From Clostridia bacterium (GTDB lineage: Bacteria > Bacillota > Clostridia > Christensenellales > Aristaeellaceae): a stretch of 46,238 bases of DNA. A program made the translations under genes and the position numbers. Positions 34,033-41,239 of this stretch are shown piece after piece; within the stretch, counting starts at the first letter, position 1; the number at the start of each line of letters is the position of its first letter. The notes under the pieces are model-generated. The model saw only the letters and a program-made list of their open reading frames with translations. It did no database searches and was not told the origin of the DNA. The stretch spans positions 1 through 46,238 of the forward strand of contig JAFSGG010000119.1 of the NCBI GenBank assembly GCA_017434775.1. Direction: 5' to 3'.

Positions 34033-34494
34033 CGTCTGTCCGGCATGCAGCTCATTGAAAAATTCGGCGGCAATGTGCCCCATCACGATCAGGGCACCAT
34101 CAATGCGGTCTGCAAAGAACGGCGCAAAATTGTGCCCATGCGTTTTAACGTAACGGCCAATCTCTATTCCTTCTCCGCCCAGACCATCCGGAAGATTTAT
34201 TTTCTGGAAGAATACTATCCCCAGGAAGAGCTGACCGCCGCTTTGGAAAGCCCGGCCATCGTCCATTTCACCACCGGCCTTCTGGGCCGCCCCTGGGAAG
34301 AAAAATCCATCCATCCCCAGAAACAAGCCTTCTGGGATACTGCGCCCAAAACACCCTGGAAGGACATCACCCCCCTGCCGGATAGCCGCAGCTTTGGCCT
34401 GAAAGCCTTTATCTTCTTCCACAAAATCGTTCCCCGGCCCATTTTTGAATTTATCTACCGCAATATGTGCTGGGTGCTGCACCTGCGCAAATAA
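34033..34494 (+). pseudogene. C-terminal fragment of a family 8 glycosyltransferase
   Basis: The reading frame from 34033 to the stop at 34494 gives about 150 residues that look like the C-terminal part of a GT8 (general stress/LPS-type) glycosyltransferase: HHDQGTINAVCKERRKIVP (the DQ-x-x-N helix), MRFNV, then IVHFTTGLLGRPWEEK. The N-terminal nucleotide-binding half with its DxD motif is missing. The fragment begins directly at the HD-GYP terminator. The frame is open further up to an ATG at 33988, but those codons overlap the hairpin and match nothing. Probably a non-functional relic, or a truncated gene translated from ATG 34045. Confidence 0.6.
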
Positions 34495-34510
34495 ACTACT
34501 GCAATCAACC

Positions 34511-34537
34511 AACGGCGCTCATCGCAGCGCCGTTTTT
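34511..34537 (+). terminator. Intrinsic terminator after the GT8 fragment
   Basis: AACGGCGCT pairs with AGCGCCGTT around CATCGC and ends in five Ts. It is probably the original terminator of the now truncated glycosyltransferase gene. Confidence 0.85.
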
Positions 34538-34589
34538 CATACCTTCAATCACCGGCTTGTAAATTTTTACCGCAATCTCCTGGTAAAGG

Positions 34590-34619
34590 TTGACACCGTT
34601 GCCCAGAAAAGGATAAAAT
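34590..34619 (+). promoter_or_regulatory. Promoter of the secreted protein gene at 34651
   Basis: Consensus TTGACA, an 18-base spacer, then TAAAAT, about 31 bases before the ATG. Confidence 0.65.
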
Positions 34620-34650
34620 ATTACCATGAATAAAACCGGAGGTTGATTTC

Positions 34651-35568
34651 ATGTATTTTCATCTGAATAAATCTATTTGTTTTCTGCTGATCATCACGAT
34701 CTGTTTCGCCTCTGCCCTTCCGGCTTTCGCCAAGGAATACGATTCCCTGATTCAGTACAGGTATCAGTCCGAAGATGAAGGAGCACCCAATCTCGCCGAT
34801 TGTATCACTTATCCCCAAATCGTCTGGGAAGCTGAAGGCATGCAGATTACCTTTGAAGAAATAATGGCCGATAACGCATTTTGGATAACCGCCTTATCCT
34901 GGGAACTGAAAGAAGAAGGGGCTGTATGCGCGCCGTTCGACAGAAATGAGTATCCCATCGAAGAAAAAGTGGACAAGCATCCGCCGGTACCCACCTATTA
35001 TGTAGGGATTGATGTGTGGGCTTGCGTGGAAGGCAACAAAGCCAATGCCTGGGCTGCTTGTTCTTACCGACAACTGACTGACACAGAATTCTGTTCCACG
35101 TTCATTGCCGGCTATCCTACCCTTGCCATCTTTCCGGAACAAAAGGCAACCTTTACCTTTATGCTCGAGGTATATCGGGTGTTTAACGGTGAAATAGAAT
35201 TGCAGGAGACGACCTACACCTATGACTATACCTTACTCCCCTGCTCTGATTATGCGGCATTCCATGGCGAACTCTCCGATGAAGAACAGAATATTCTTAT
35301 ATCCGATATCTACATCTGGAGCACACCCATGGGCCGCTATGTGTGGAAAAACCATGTTCCGCTTTCATCGGATCAGAAGACCAAATGCATTGTTTACGCT
35401 TTGAACCTGGATCGAATACCGTTAACCTCAGAAGATGACAACGCAATTCCCGATCTGTTTTATGTTTGTCTGGTCAATGATGAAACACGCAAACCAGAAG
35501 TTTATTTTCTCATGGAACGGGAGGGTCATGAATATCATTTAGTAAAAAAATATTCGAGACCAACTTAA
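34651..35568 (+). CDS. Secreted protein of unknown function
   Basis: 305 residues with a signal peptide (SICFLLIITICFASALPAFA, cleavage likely near residue 28). The mature part is beta-rich and acidic, with ITFEEIMADNAFWITALSW, then YYVGIDVWACVEGN and a C-terminal segment DLFYVCLVNDETRKPEVYFL. No family recognised. The same order of elements (a short strand with an E-x2-AD motif, a middle beta region, a C-terminal P-D-x-x-YVC/YLC strand) recurs in the protein at 36712, so the two look like distant paralogues. CGGAGG precedes the ATG, and it has its own promoter. It lies in a region of gene relics, which suggests an accessory role. Confidence 0.7.
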   Translation: MYFHLNKSICFLLIITICFASALPAFAKEYDSLIQYRYQSEDEGAPNLADCITYPQIVWEAEGMQITFEEIMADNAFWITALSWELKEEGAVCAPFDRNEYPIEEKVDKHPPVPTYYVGIDVWACVEGNKANAWAACSYRQLTDTEFCSTFIAGYPTLAIFPEQKATFTFMLEVYRVFNGEIELQETTYTYDYTLLPCSDYAAFHGELSDEEQNILISDIYIWSTPMGRYVWKNHVPLSSDQKTKCIVYALNLDRIPLTSEDDNAIPDLFYVCLVNDETRKPEVYFLMEREGHEYHLVKKYSRPT

Positions 35569-35577
35569 GAAAACATT

Positions 35578-35602
35578 TCGTGACGCAAAAACTATACGTC
35601 AC
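35578..35602. other. Inverted repeat in the intergenic region after the secreted protein gene
   Basis: CGTGACG and CGTCACG flank an 11-base AT-rich loop, ten bases after the stop codon. There is no T-run, so it is a possible terminator or regulatory hairpin. The rest of the gap to 35837 holds a short frame coding for a hydrophobic stretch (IVILIAIVITLILLHAVVP) without a start codon, perhaps a gene relic. Confidence 0.35.
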
Positions 35603-35837
35603 GGAATGAACTGTTTGAAGCGTTCTTGTTCACTTTAATGGGGACGTTCGCTTGATGAGGAACGGTCAGAATAACAGGAAGGTCATGTAGACATATTGTC
35701 ATCCTGATTGCTATAGTCATAACTCTTATCTTATTACATGCGGTAGTTCCCATCAGCCCTTATTGTACTGCGATAAGCAGAAATTGAATTGATAGCATAT
35801 GCTGCGCTAATTAACAATCTTTTCAGGAGGGAATCTT

Positions 35838-36386
35838 ATGAATTACGGCAAGGCACTGAATCAATACGCTTATACGCGCTCCTTTGGAACGCTTATCCCT
35901 AATGTAGGGTACTCGGGCGGGTACGTGCGCGAATTGCTTAACCAATACCATAAAGTTGATTTGCCCAAGGTTTTGGAAAAGCTTCCAAAAACCTTTGCTG
36001 ATCATTATAAGGAAGAGGGTCTGTATCATGATTATTACCTGGATTCCATCAACATTTCAGGCGATTTCAGAGACATGACGCTGACACTGAATGACAGACG
36101 CCCACAAGGAAATACGGAGTTTTACCAGGATACAATTGTATTCCATGGCGTGTATCCCTTGCATGTTGAAAGCGATGAGAATGATAATCTGGTCGTCAAA
36201 GGCGCCAGTTATAATAAACAGATCTTTGGCATGACCATAGAACTTTCAAAAAAGCAAAGAAATCATTTCTATTGTCATCTCCTGATGTGCAGCGGCAACA
36301 GTATCACCTGGGAATTCACCAAATTGGATTTCCATACGGAATTGCTGCCTATAATTAAAAAGAAGTCCGCAAAAGCAAAAGAATGA
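35838..36386 (+). CDS. Hypothetical cytosolic protein beside an RHS relic
   Basis: 182 residues without signal peptide or membrane span, preceded by AGGAGGG. Composition is ordinary, with a HDYYLDSINISGDFRDMTLTL segment typical of small beta-rich proteins that occur next to polymorphic toxins; the family was not identified. The RHS core fragment begins about 35 bases downstream. In intact RHS loci the immunity gene follows the toxin rather than precedes it, so this could be the immunity protein of an earlier, lost toxin module. That is inference. Confidence 0.6.
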   Translation: MNYGKALNQYAYTRSFGTLIPNVGYSGGYVRELLNQYHKVDLPKVLEKLPKTFADHYKEEGLYHDYYLDSINISGDFRDMTLTLNDRRPQGNTEFYQDTIVFHGVYPLHVESDENDNLVVKGASYNKQIFGMTIELSKKQRNHFYCHLLMCSGNSITWEFTKLDFHTELLPIIKKKSAKAKE

Positions 36387-36419
36387 TTGGACGATAACTG
36401 GTAAAGGAGCAGTTTGTAA

Positions 36420-36689
36420 AGTCATACGTCAAGATTCCACGCACTAAGTCTTGGGAATTATGTATACGATGCAGAAATGGAACTGTATTATCTTCGCAGC
36501 CGGTATTACACTCCAGTCTTGTGCAGGTTTTTGAACACCGACACCCGCGTTGGATATTTAAATATTAAAGATCAAAATATTTTTGCATATTGCTCAAACA
36601 ACTGTGTTGCTTATGGAGATGATGACGGAGAAGATTCAGAATATAAAGCTGTTCCTGACTATATGAATATCATCCATGGTAATAAATAA
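36420..36689 (+). pseudogene. RHS-repeat core fragment (toxin carrier relic)
   Basis: The frame open from 36420 encodes GNYVYDAEMELYYLRSRYY, then TPVLCRFLNTDTRVGYLN and FAYCSNNCVAYGDDDGED. This is the conserved end of the RHS/YD-repeat core (canonical form YDxETGLYYLRSRYYDP, GRFIN-D, YAYCxNNPVNYxDPxG), just where the variable toxin domain begins. The N-terminal thousand or so residues are missing, there is no start codon with a ribosome site, and several canonical residues have changed (P to C, DPSG to DDDG). After about 20 further residues it stops. A relic of a contact-dependent or secreted toxin. Confidence 0.85.
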
Positions 36690-36711
36690 ACAAAACGGGA
36701 AGTGCGAAAAA

Positions 36712-37764
36712 ATGAAAAGATTAATTTTGTTCCTCCTTCTTCTTTCTCAAATCGCAGTAAACTGTATGGCTCTATCCACGCCGGAAGAGTATGCTGCCGG
36801 CTATCTGCAATTTTGCGACACTTGGAACATCATGGAGAACGCCGCAGATGAAACATACATTCCAACAGAAGAAGATCCGTTTGTCCTTTATTTGCAAGAC
36901 TGCAATGTGCGCGCTTTGGGGGAATACATCGATCCCATGCCCGGTTTTCCCCATCCTTCCATCGGCATGAATCCGGATTATCCATCCTTGGCCTATCATC
37001 CGGATCTTACCATCGAATGTGCCGGTGTATCCGTTGAAATCACGGAAATCTTTGCCGACCCTTATAAAATGAAATTCGTTGCCGCCTGTACGCCAACCGC
37101 TGATAATGCACAAGCCCGGCCCATGGACTGTCTCTACCCTTACGCCCCATTTTATGTGCCATTGTCCTATTATGAGCAGGATACTTATTTTGTTGAAGTA
37201 CTGGCTGTTGTCAATCAGAATAAACCCAATGACAACGGCGCTTTTGGCCTTTCCGATGATCACCGCACTTATTATAAATCCACTGATTTCTTCTATGAAT
37301 TAGAAGGAAACGCCTATACAAACGAAACCATCCACATTGATTTCTATGCATTTGTGGGACACTATGATGGCGTAGACTTCCGGATCGAAACCGGCACCGC
37401 CTCCGTTGAATGCCCTGTGCTTGGGTTTACCGATGTGTGCGTGCTGGATGATACCTATATTTTTGAAAAAGAAAATTTGGTTCTGGACCATTGGACCATC
37501 CAGATTTCTCCCAGTGAAATGTATCAGTTCTCTTCTTCCTCGCGCTATATTGATACCAGCATGACAAGGGATTATTCCTTTACATTCTGTGATCAGGAAG
37601 GACAGCTTTTTACCGAAACACACCTTAACGCTTCTCCCTATCGCGCCACCATTCCGGACCCCCTTTATCTTTGCATTTATCGAAACTCCGATCCCAGTGA
37701 TATGAAAGTTTATCCTTTGTATCGGGAAGGAAATTCCTTAAAGATTGTGAATTCAGAGGAATAA
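36712..37764 (+). CDS. Secreted protein of unknown function, paralogue of 34651 product
   Basis: About 350 residues: a signal peptide (ILFLLLLSQIAVNCMA) and an acidic beta-rich outside domain with SVEITEIFADPYKMKFVAAC and DPLYLCIYRNSDPSDMKVYP at the C-terminus. These segments correspond in order and spacing to those of the protein at 34651, but identity is low. I place the start at 36712. The Shine-Dalgarno is weak (CGGGAAGTG). It begins 22 bases after the stop of the RHS relic. It could be an immunity or adhesin-like accessory protein; no function is assigned. Confidence 0.7.
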   Translation: MKRLILFLLLLSQIAVNCMALSTPEEYAAGYLQFCDTWNIMENAADETYIPTEEDPFVLYLQDCNVRALGEYIDPMPGFPHPSIGMNPDYPSLAYHPDLTIECAGVSVEITEIFADPYKMKFVAACTPTADNAQARPMDCLYPYAPFYVPLSYYEQDTYFVEVLAVVNQNKPNDNGAFGLSDDHRTYYKSTDFFYELEGNAYTNETIHIDFYAFVGHYDGVDFRIETGTASVECPVLGFTDVCVLDDTYIFEKENLVLDHWTIQISPSEMYQFSSSSRYIDTSMTRDYSFTFCDQEGQLFTETHLNASPYRATIPDPLYLCIYRNSDPSDMKVYPLYREGNSLKIVNSEE

Positions 37765-37797
37765 TTGTTTATCATCTTTCTTTTTCATTTTAGGTGA

Positions 37798-38160
37798 AAC
37801 CATAATCGAAATATTGAAAAATTCAGTAAAGCTTTCGCCAAAATCTTCCCCATTGAATATTTAGCTATTGAATAATTCTGGACAGATTTAAACTTTACAA
37901 GTGCTGGTAGATTTTCTAAAGGTGATATAGATTTTGCAAACAAATACACTTGAAATGCTTATGTTGCAATTCCAAGTCATGAAATACTGATGCATAAAGC
38001 CAATTCATCAGAAGATCCAATGAATTTAGGAGGATTTACTCCTGTAATTATTCAGCTTTCCCAGGATGAAATTAATATTTTGGAGGAAATATGGTATGGA
38101 CATTTTAAGAAGGACGGATCATGCAAAAGTCGCTTTGACAGCTGCAAAAACACTCAATAA
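37798..38160 (+). pseudogene. Decayed gene with two in-frame stops
   Basis: One reading frame runs for 120 codons with a TAA near 37876 and a TGA near 37951, yet reads like protein throughout: EKFSKAFAKIFPIEYLAIE, FWTDLNFTSAGRFSKGD, NAYVAIPSHEILMHKAN, then GGFTPVIIQLSQDEINILEE. It has no start codon or ribosome site. I do not recognise the family. Its position after an RHS relic fits a former toxin domain or immunity gene, which is speculation. Its 3' end overlaps the start of the next gene in another frame. Confidence 0.55.
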
Positions 38161-38617
38161 CCAGCCAAACAATAACTTACTCAACGCGCTAAAGAGAATC
38201 CCTCTCTTTTTCTCTTTGCTTGCACTTTGTTACACGTTCTCTGTTTTCAATGTAAACGCTTCCTCGCCAGAAACCAATATACATATTATGAAAACCGATG
38301 AAGTGAAAATTGTGACATATGAAAAATCGTGGGATGATGTCTATGAGGATTATTCTGACTGGGCATTTTATCCGGATATCCTACACCCCTCTGCAGAAGA
38401 TATCCTTCACGTCGCAGAGGCTGCCGTCACATCCATTGATAGATCAGATATCGAATATTATACGCCATTCCGGATGGAATATCTCTCTGCATCTGATACT
38501 TGGATCGTTTATTTCGCACATTGCCTTCCGGACGGTAACCGCTACGTTGGCGGCGGCATAAATATTGCAATCGATGCCGATACATTTGAAATTTTGCTCA
38601 TCTGGGGTGATGAATGA
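38096..38617 (+). CDS. Membrane-anchored protein with NTF2/PepSY-like domain
   Basis: 173 residues: a 40-residue polar N-terminus, one membrane span (IPLFFSLLALCYTFSVF), then an outside domain ending WIVYFAHCLPDG and VGGGINIAIDADTFEILLIW. That end pattern is shared by NTF2-fold immunity proteins and PepSY-like domains. The ATG at 38096 has GGAGG nine bases up; the ribosome site lies inside the preceding pseudogene, whose frame overlaps by about 65 bases. A possible immunity protein given the RHS relic nearby; the fold call is by eye. Confidence 0.55.
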   Translation: MDILRRTDHAKVALTAAKTLNNQPNNNLLNALKRIPLFFSLLALCYTFSVFNVNASSPETNIHIMKTDEVKIVTYEKSWDDVYEDYSDWAFYPDILHPSAEDILHVAEAAVTSIDRSDIEYYTPFRMEYLSASDTWIVYFAHCLPDGNRYVGGGINIAIDADTFEILLIWGDE

Positions 38618-38687
38618 AATCTTTTTACATTTGACATTTGCTTTTCGTGCCCATCCAATTGAGTGTAATACACTATTGTCACATTGA

Positions 38688-38978
38688 TTGAAAAGTCCAT
38701 TGTTTTTGTGTTTTTTTGAACGAATTTGGTCTTTGCAAGCTAATCTCAGGTATGTTATGATATCCTCAGCAAGAGGTTGCTGTTCTTTTAACGGTATATA
38801 TGATGATTCAACAAAAGAAGCCGTTACAGAATTTCCAAGAATTGCTGGGATTGCTCAAGATGGGATTGCCGGAATTGATACATGTAGCCATCTCGCATAT
38901 TGGCTTTTGCAAACAGCCTCTCGTTACAAATATCTTGAATTTCAATTGATAGATAAAAGAAATTACATCATAAACTAA
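38688..38978 (+). pseudogene. Peptidoglycan-binding domain relic
   Basis: A frame of 96 codons whose middle (LQANLRYV, FNGIYDDSTKEAV, then IAGIAQDGIAGIDTCSHLAYW) matches the PG_binding_1 repeat (consensus: LQ-x2-L ... DG-x-YG-x2-T-x2-AV-x2-FQ ... DGIAGPxTW). No catalytic domain, signal peptide or ribosome site accompanies it, and the FQ and PxT positions have changed (FP, IDT). Probably the surviving tail of a wall hydrolase gene. Confidence 0.55.
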
Positions 38979-38996
38979 AGGTTGGAGGTCATATTT

Positions 38997-39788
38997 ATGA
39001 AGAAGGTAATAATAACTCAGCTTCTACTTCTTTTGGTTTTATATCCAATTGTTAGTCATGCCGATCCATATGAAGGTTATGTAGAAATATCAAATAATTA
39101 TTGGGACTTCTACGAACCACAGGATTACGATTTATCAAAGGATGAAGCTGTTGACATTGCCTGGAAATACCTTGAGGAAAACTACATGCCCTTGATTGGT
39201 GATGGAGACATTTTAGATAATTGTGAAGTTTCAGCCTTTTATCTTCTGTCAATCAATGAAGATCTGGGAGAAGTAGTAAGGTATTGGCGTGTTATGTTTC
39301 ACTTTGATGGTTCTCCTTATTTCTTTCTCTCCTTTGATATTGACACACCAACCGGACGAATTAGGGATACAAGTACAGTTAGTACATTCTTTACTAGAAA
39401 AGAGAATCTTCCAAATGTGAAAGACATTGACGCAGTCTATTCTGTTTTACCTATTATGATTCAAAACGATCTGATCCCTTCCTATTCTGAAAAAATGCAA
39501 CTGGATCACTTTGAAATTGACGAGGTTCCGCCCCAGCAATATATATATATTTGGGGCATGACCAATATGAGAATTCTTCCTGTGACAATTTTTCTGTCAG
39601 ATGAAGGTAACAATGTAATTGCTGAAGAATGCTACATCAGCATCAGATATAATGATTTCAACAAAAAGTGGATGATTAGCTTAACAATAGCAGATAATGT
39701 ATCAGAATGGATTTTAAATTCTCCATATTTATTTGGCACACCAAGTATTAGCAGTTACCAAGTATATGCGTATACTACAAGTGAATAA
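38997..39788 (+). CDS. Secreted PepSY-like protein of unknown function
   Basis: 263 residues: a signal peptide (IITQLLLLLVLYPIVSHA) and a mature acidic domain with LSKDEAVDIAWKYLEENYM and YFFLSFDIDTPTGRI, a PepSY-like pattern of helix then paired strands. No family assigned. GGAGG lies eight bases before the ATG at 38997. Base composition is clearly more AT-rich than in the left half of the window. It is part of a cluster of secreted orphans between 34.6 and 40.8 kb. Confidence 0.65.
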   Translation: MKKVIITQLLLLLVLYPIVSHADPYEGYVEISNNYWDFYEPQDYDLSKDEAVDIAWKYLEENYMPLIGDGDILDNCEVSAFYLLSINEDLGEVVRYWRVMFHFDGSPYFFLSFDIDTPTGRIRDTSTVSTFFTRKENLPNVKDIDAVYSVLPIMIQNDLIPSYSEKMQLDHFEIDEVPPQQYIYIWGMTNMRILPVTIFLSDEGNNVIAEECYISIRYNDFNKKWMISLTIADNVSEWILNSPYLFGTPSISSYQVYAYTTSE

Positions 39789-39902
39789 ATCTGCAAAACC
39801 AATCGGTTATTCATTTCTTTTCATCTATAGATAACGGTTTAGGAACACTTGGTATTCATATGACGCACCTTGATCAGAATGCAGATTGGAGGTTGAACTA
39901 TC

Positions 39903-40757
39903 TTGAATAAAAGAAAAAAAGTCATTCTCATTACCCTCTGTCTCATTGTTGCTATTTCCTTTGCGAGCACAATTTACCACAAAAAATTTGTTGATTTAGT
40001 TGATTCACAAACGTTGCTTCTGCTACAGGATGAATTAGACAACCCCAATTTCATCGATGTACTAACCACGCATGGATATGAACCGTTTTCAGACGGAACA
40101 TCCTATCATAAACAGTATTTTATTGAAAATGATTCCTCAGAAACCACACTCTCAATTCTTGTAGAGACTGGAGACATTTTTACCGATGAACTCGAATATG
40201 GACAAGAACGAAAACATCTTATCATCGGCGGATCACTTCGATATGTGAACTCTGCGGCTATTGAGTACAAACAGTTTCGCATCTCCATCCTTGAAATCAC
40301 CGACAATCGTAATACAGATCATATTGCCAGCAAATTGCAGGATTTGATTCGCAGTAATGATACGAATAATGAAATTTCATACCATAACCAACTCATCGGA
40401 TCATGGGTGATTTATGCAGGTGGTGTTCTTGCGCCCGAGCTTCTGGTTTTCTCAAACGATGGTTCAGGAAATGCGTATAGTTTCATTGATGATTACGAGG
40501 AAACGTGGCTAACCGATGCAGCTTTTGATCCATCCATCATTGATGACAAAACGAAGTTTTCATGGCACACAGATCCGCAATCCGATCATAGTGATTTTTT
40601 CGATATAACGATCACTTATGAAAACGGCACAAATCAGGTATATAAAGCCCTGATAGAAAATAATGTTGACGGAACCAACTATCTTGGATTAACGCTTTTT
40701 GCATATGACTCCGGAGCCGCATGGATAAAAATTCGCATTGACAAAGCATTGCCTTAG
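39903..40757 (+). CDS. Membrane-anchored extracytoplasmic protein of unknown function
   Basis: 284 residues: an N-terminal anchor or uncleaved signal (VILITLCLIVAISFASTIY) after a Lys-Arg-rich start, then a soluble domain. The C-terminal half (IGSWVIYAGGVLAPELLVF, then NDGSGNAYSFIDDYEETWL) resembles lipocalin-like/META-type beta barrels with an IGSW opening. I use a TTG start at 39903 with GGAGG ten bases before it. AT-rich like its neighbours. No function assigned. Confidence 0.65.
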   Translation: MNKRKKVILITLCLIVAISFASTIYHKKFVDLVDSQTLLLLQDELDNPNFIDVLTTHGYEPFSDGTSYHKQYFIENDSSETTLSILVETGDIFTDELEYGQERKHLIIGGSLRYVNSAAIEYKQFRISILEITDNRNTDHIASKLQDLIRSNDTNNEISYHNQLIGSWVIYAGGVLAPELLVFSNDGSGNAYSFIDDYEETWLTDAAFDPSIIDDKTKFSWHTDPQSDHSDFFDITITYENGTNQVYKALIENNVDGTNYLGLTLFAYDSGAAWIKIRIDKALP

Positions 40758-40881
40758 GAAATATCATGACAAACTGATCAAAATTACTTTTTTGTCCTAC
40801 AATTATTTCGTCTAAAAAATGGAGAATGAACTCTCCATAGAATACTTGATGCACTATATATTCAATACTGTTTATCGAAAA

Positions 40882-40947
40882 TTTCACCCATTATTTCACC
40901 CATTATTTCACCCATAAATAGATTTTCACCCATTATTTCACCCATAA
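40882..40947. repeat. Short tandem repeat, five copies of TTTCACCCAT
   Basis: Copies of TTTCACCCATTA or TTTCACCCATAA lie head to tail: three in a row, an AT-rich break, then two more. The period is 12 bases, a multiple of three. On the minus strand the units read Met-Gly-Glu-Ile repeatedly inside a frame of about 50 codons with no obvious ribosome site. It lies outside the integrative element, next to the rpsI terminator. Confidence 0.8.
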
Positions 40948-41015
40948 AATGTAGTACAAACGTCATCAAATTGGGACAAATCAGGACAAACCCTTCAAAG
41001 CGATTTGGGTACAAA

Positions 41016-41048
41016 AAAACCCGGAAACCGTTGTGGTTTCTGGGTTTT
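41016..41048 (-). terminator. Terminator of rpsI
   Basis: AAAACCCGGAAACC pairs with GGTTTCTGGGTTTT (one G-T pair) around a five-base loop, with T/A runs on both sides. On the minus strand it lies about 20 bases after the stop codon of the rpsI fragment and is the natural terminator of that ribosomal protein gene. Confidence 0.8.
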
Positions 41049-41068
41049 TGAGGTATTTGACTGATAGA

Positions 41069-41118
41069 TCAGCGCTTGCTGAACTGGGGAGCGCGACGAG
41101 CAGCCTTGAGACCGTACT
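41069..41118 (-). other. rpsI: 3' end of rpsI, attachment site of the integrative element
   Basis: On the minus strand the codons read Gln-Tyr-Gly-Leu-Lys-Ala-Ala-Arg-Arg-Ala-Pro-Gln-Phe-Ser-Lys-Arg-stop, the invariant C-terminus of ribosomal protein S9 (KYGLKKARRAPQFSKR). To the right of 41118 the frame no longer matches S9. The rest of rpsI is not in the window. Tandem integrase genes start 120 bases away, pointing at this site. This is the signature of an element that entered the 3' end of rpsI; the copy here is the displaced end, still followed by its terminator. The codons (CGT, AAG, CTC) are those of a highly expressed gene, unlike the flanking DNA. Confidence 0.85.
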
Positions 41119-41239
41119 GGTCACCCTTACAGGATTATGAAACGTTGGTCTCACTTAGCAAAACGGCCATTTTTCAAATTTGGTTAGCCCTTTTTTTATC
41201 CCGGGGAATCCTGTCTTTTCCTGTAGATTGGTCGTTCTC

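Noticed and set aside
35690-35800. Small membrane-protein gene between 35.6 and 35.8 kb
   Set aside because: The hydrophobic frame has no start codon or ribosome site, so it is at most a relic.
40882-40947. CRISPR array
   Set aside because: The units are 12 bases with no unique spacers and no cas gene nearby.
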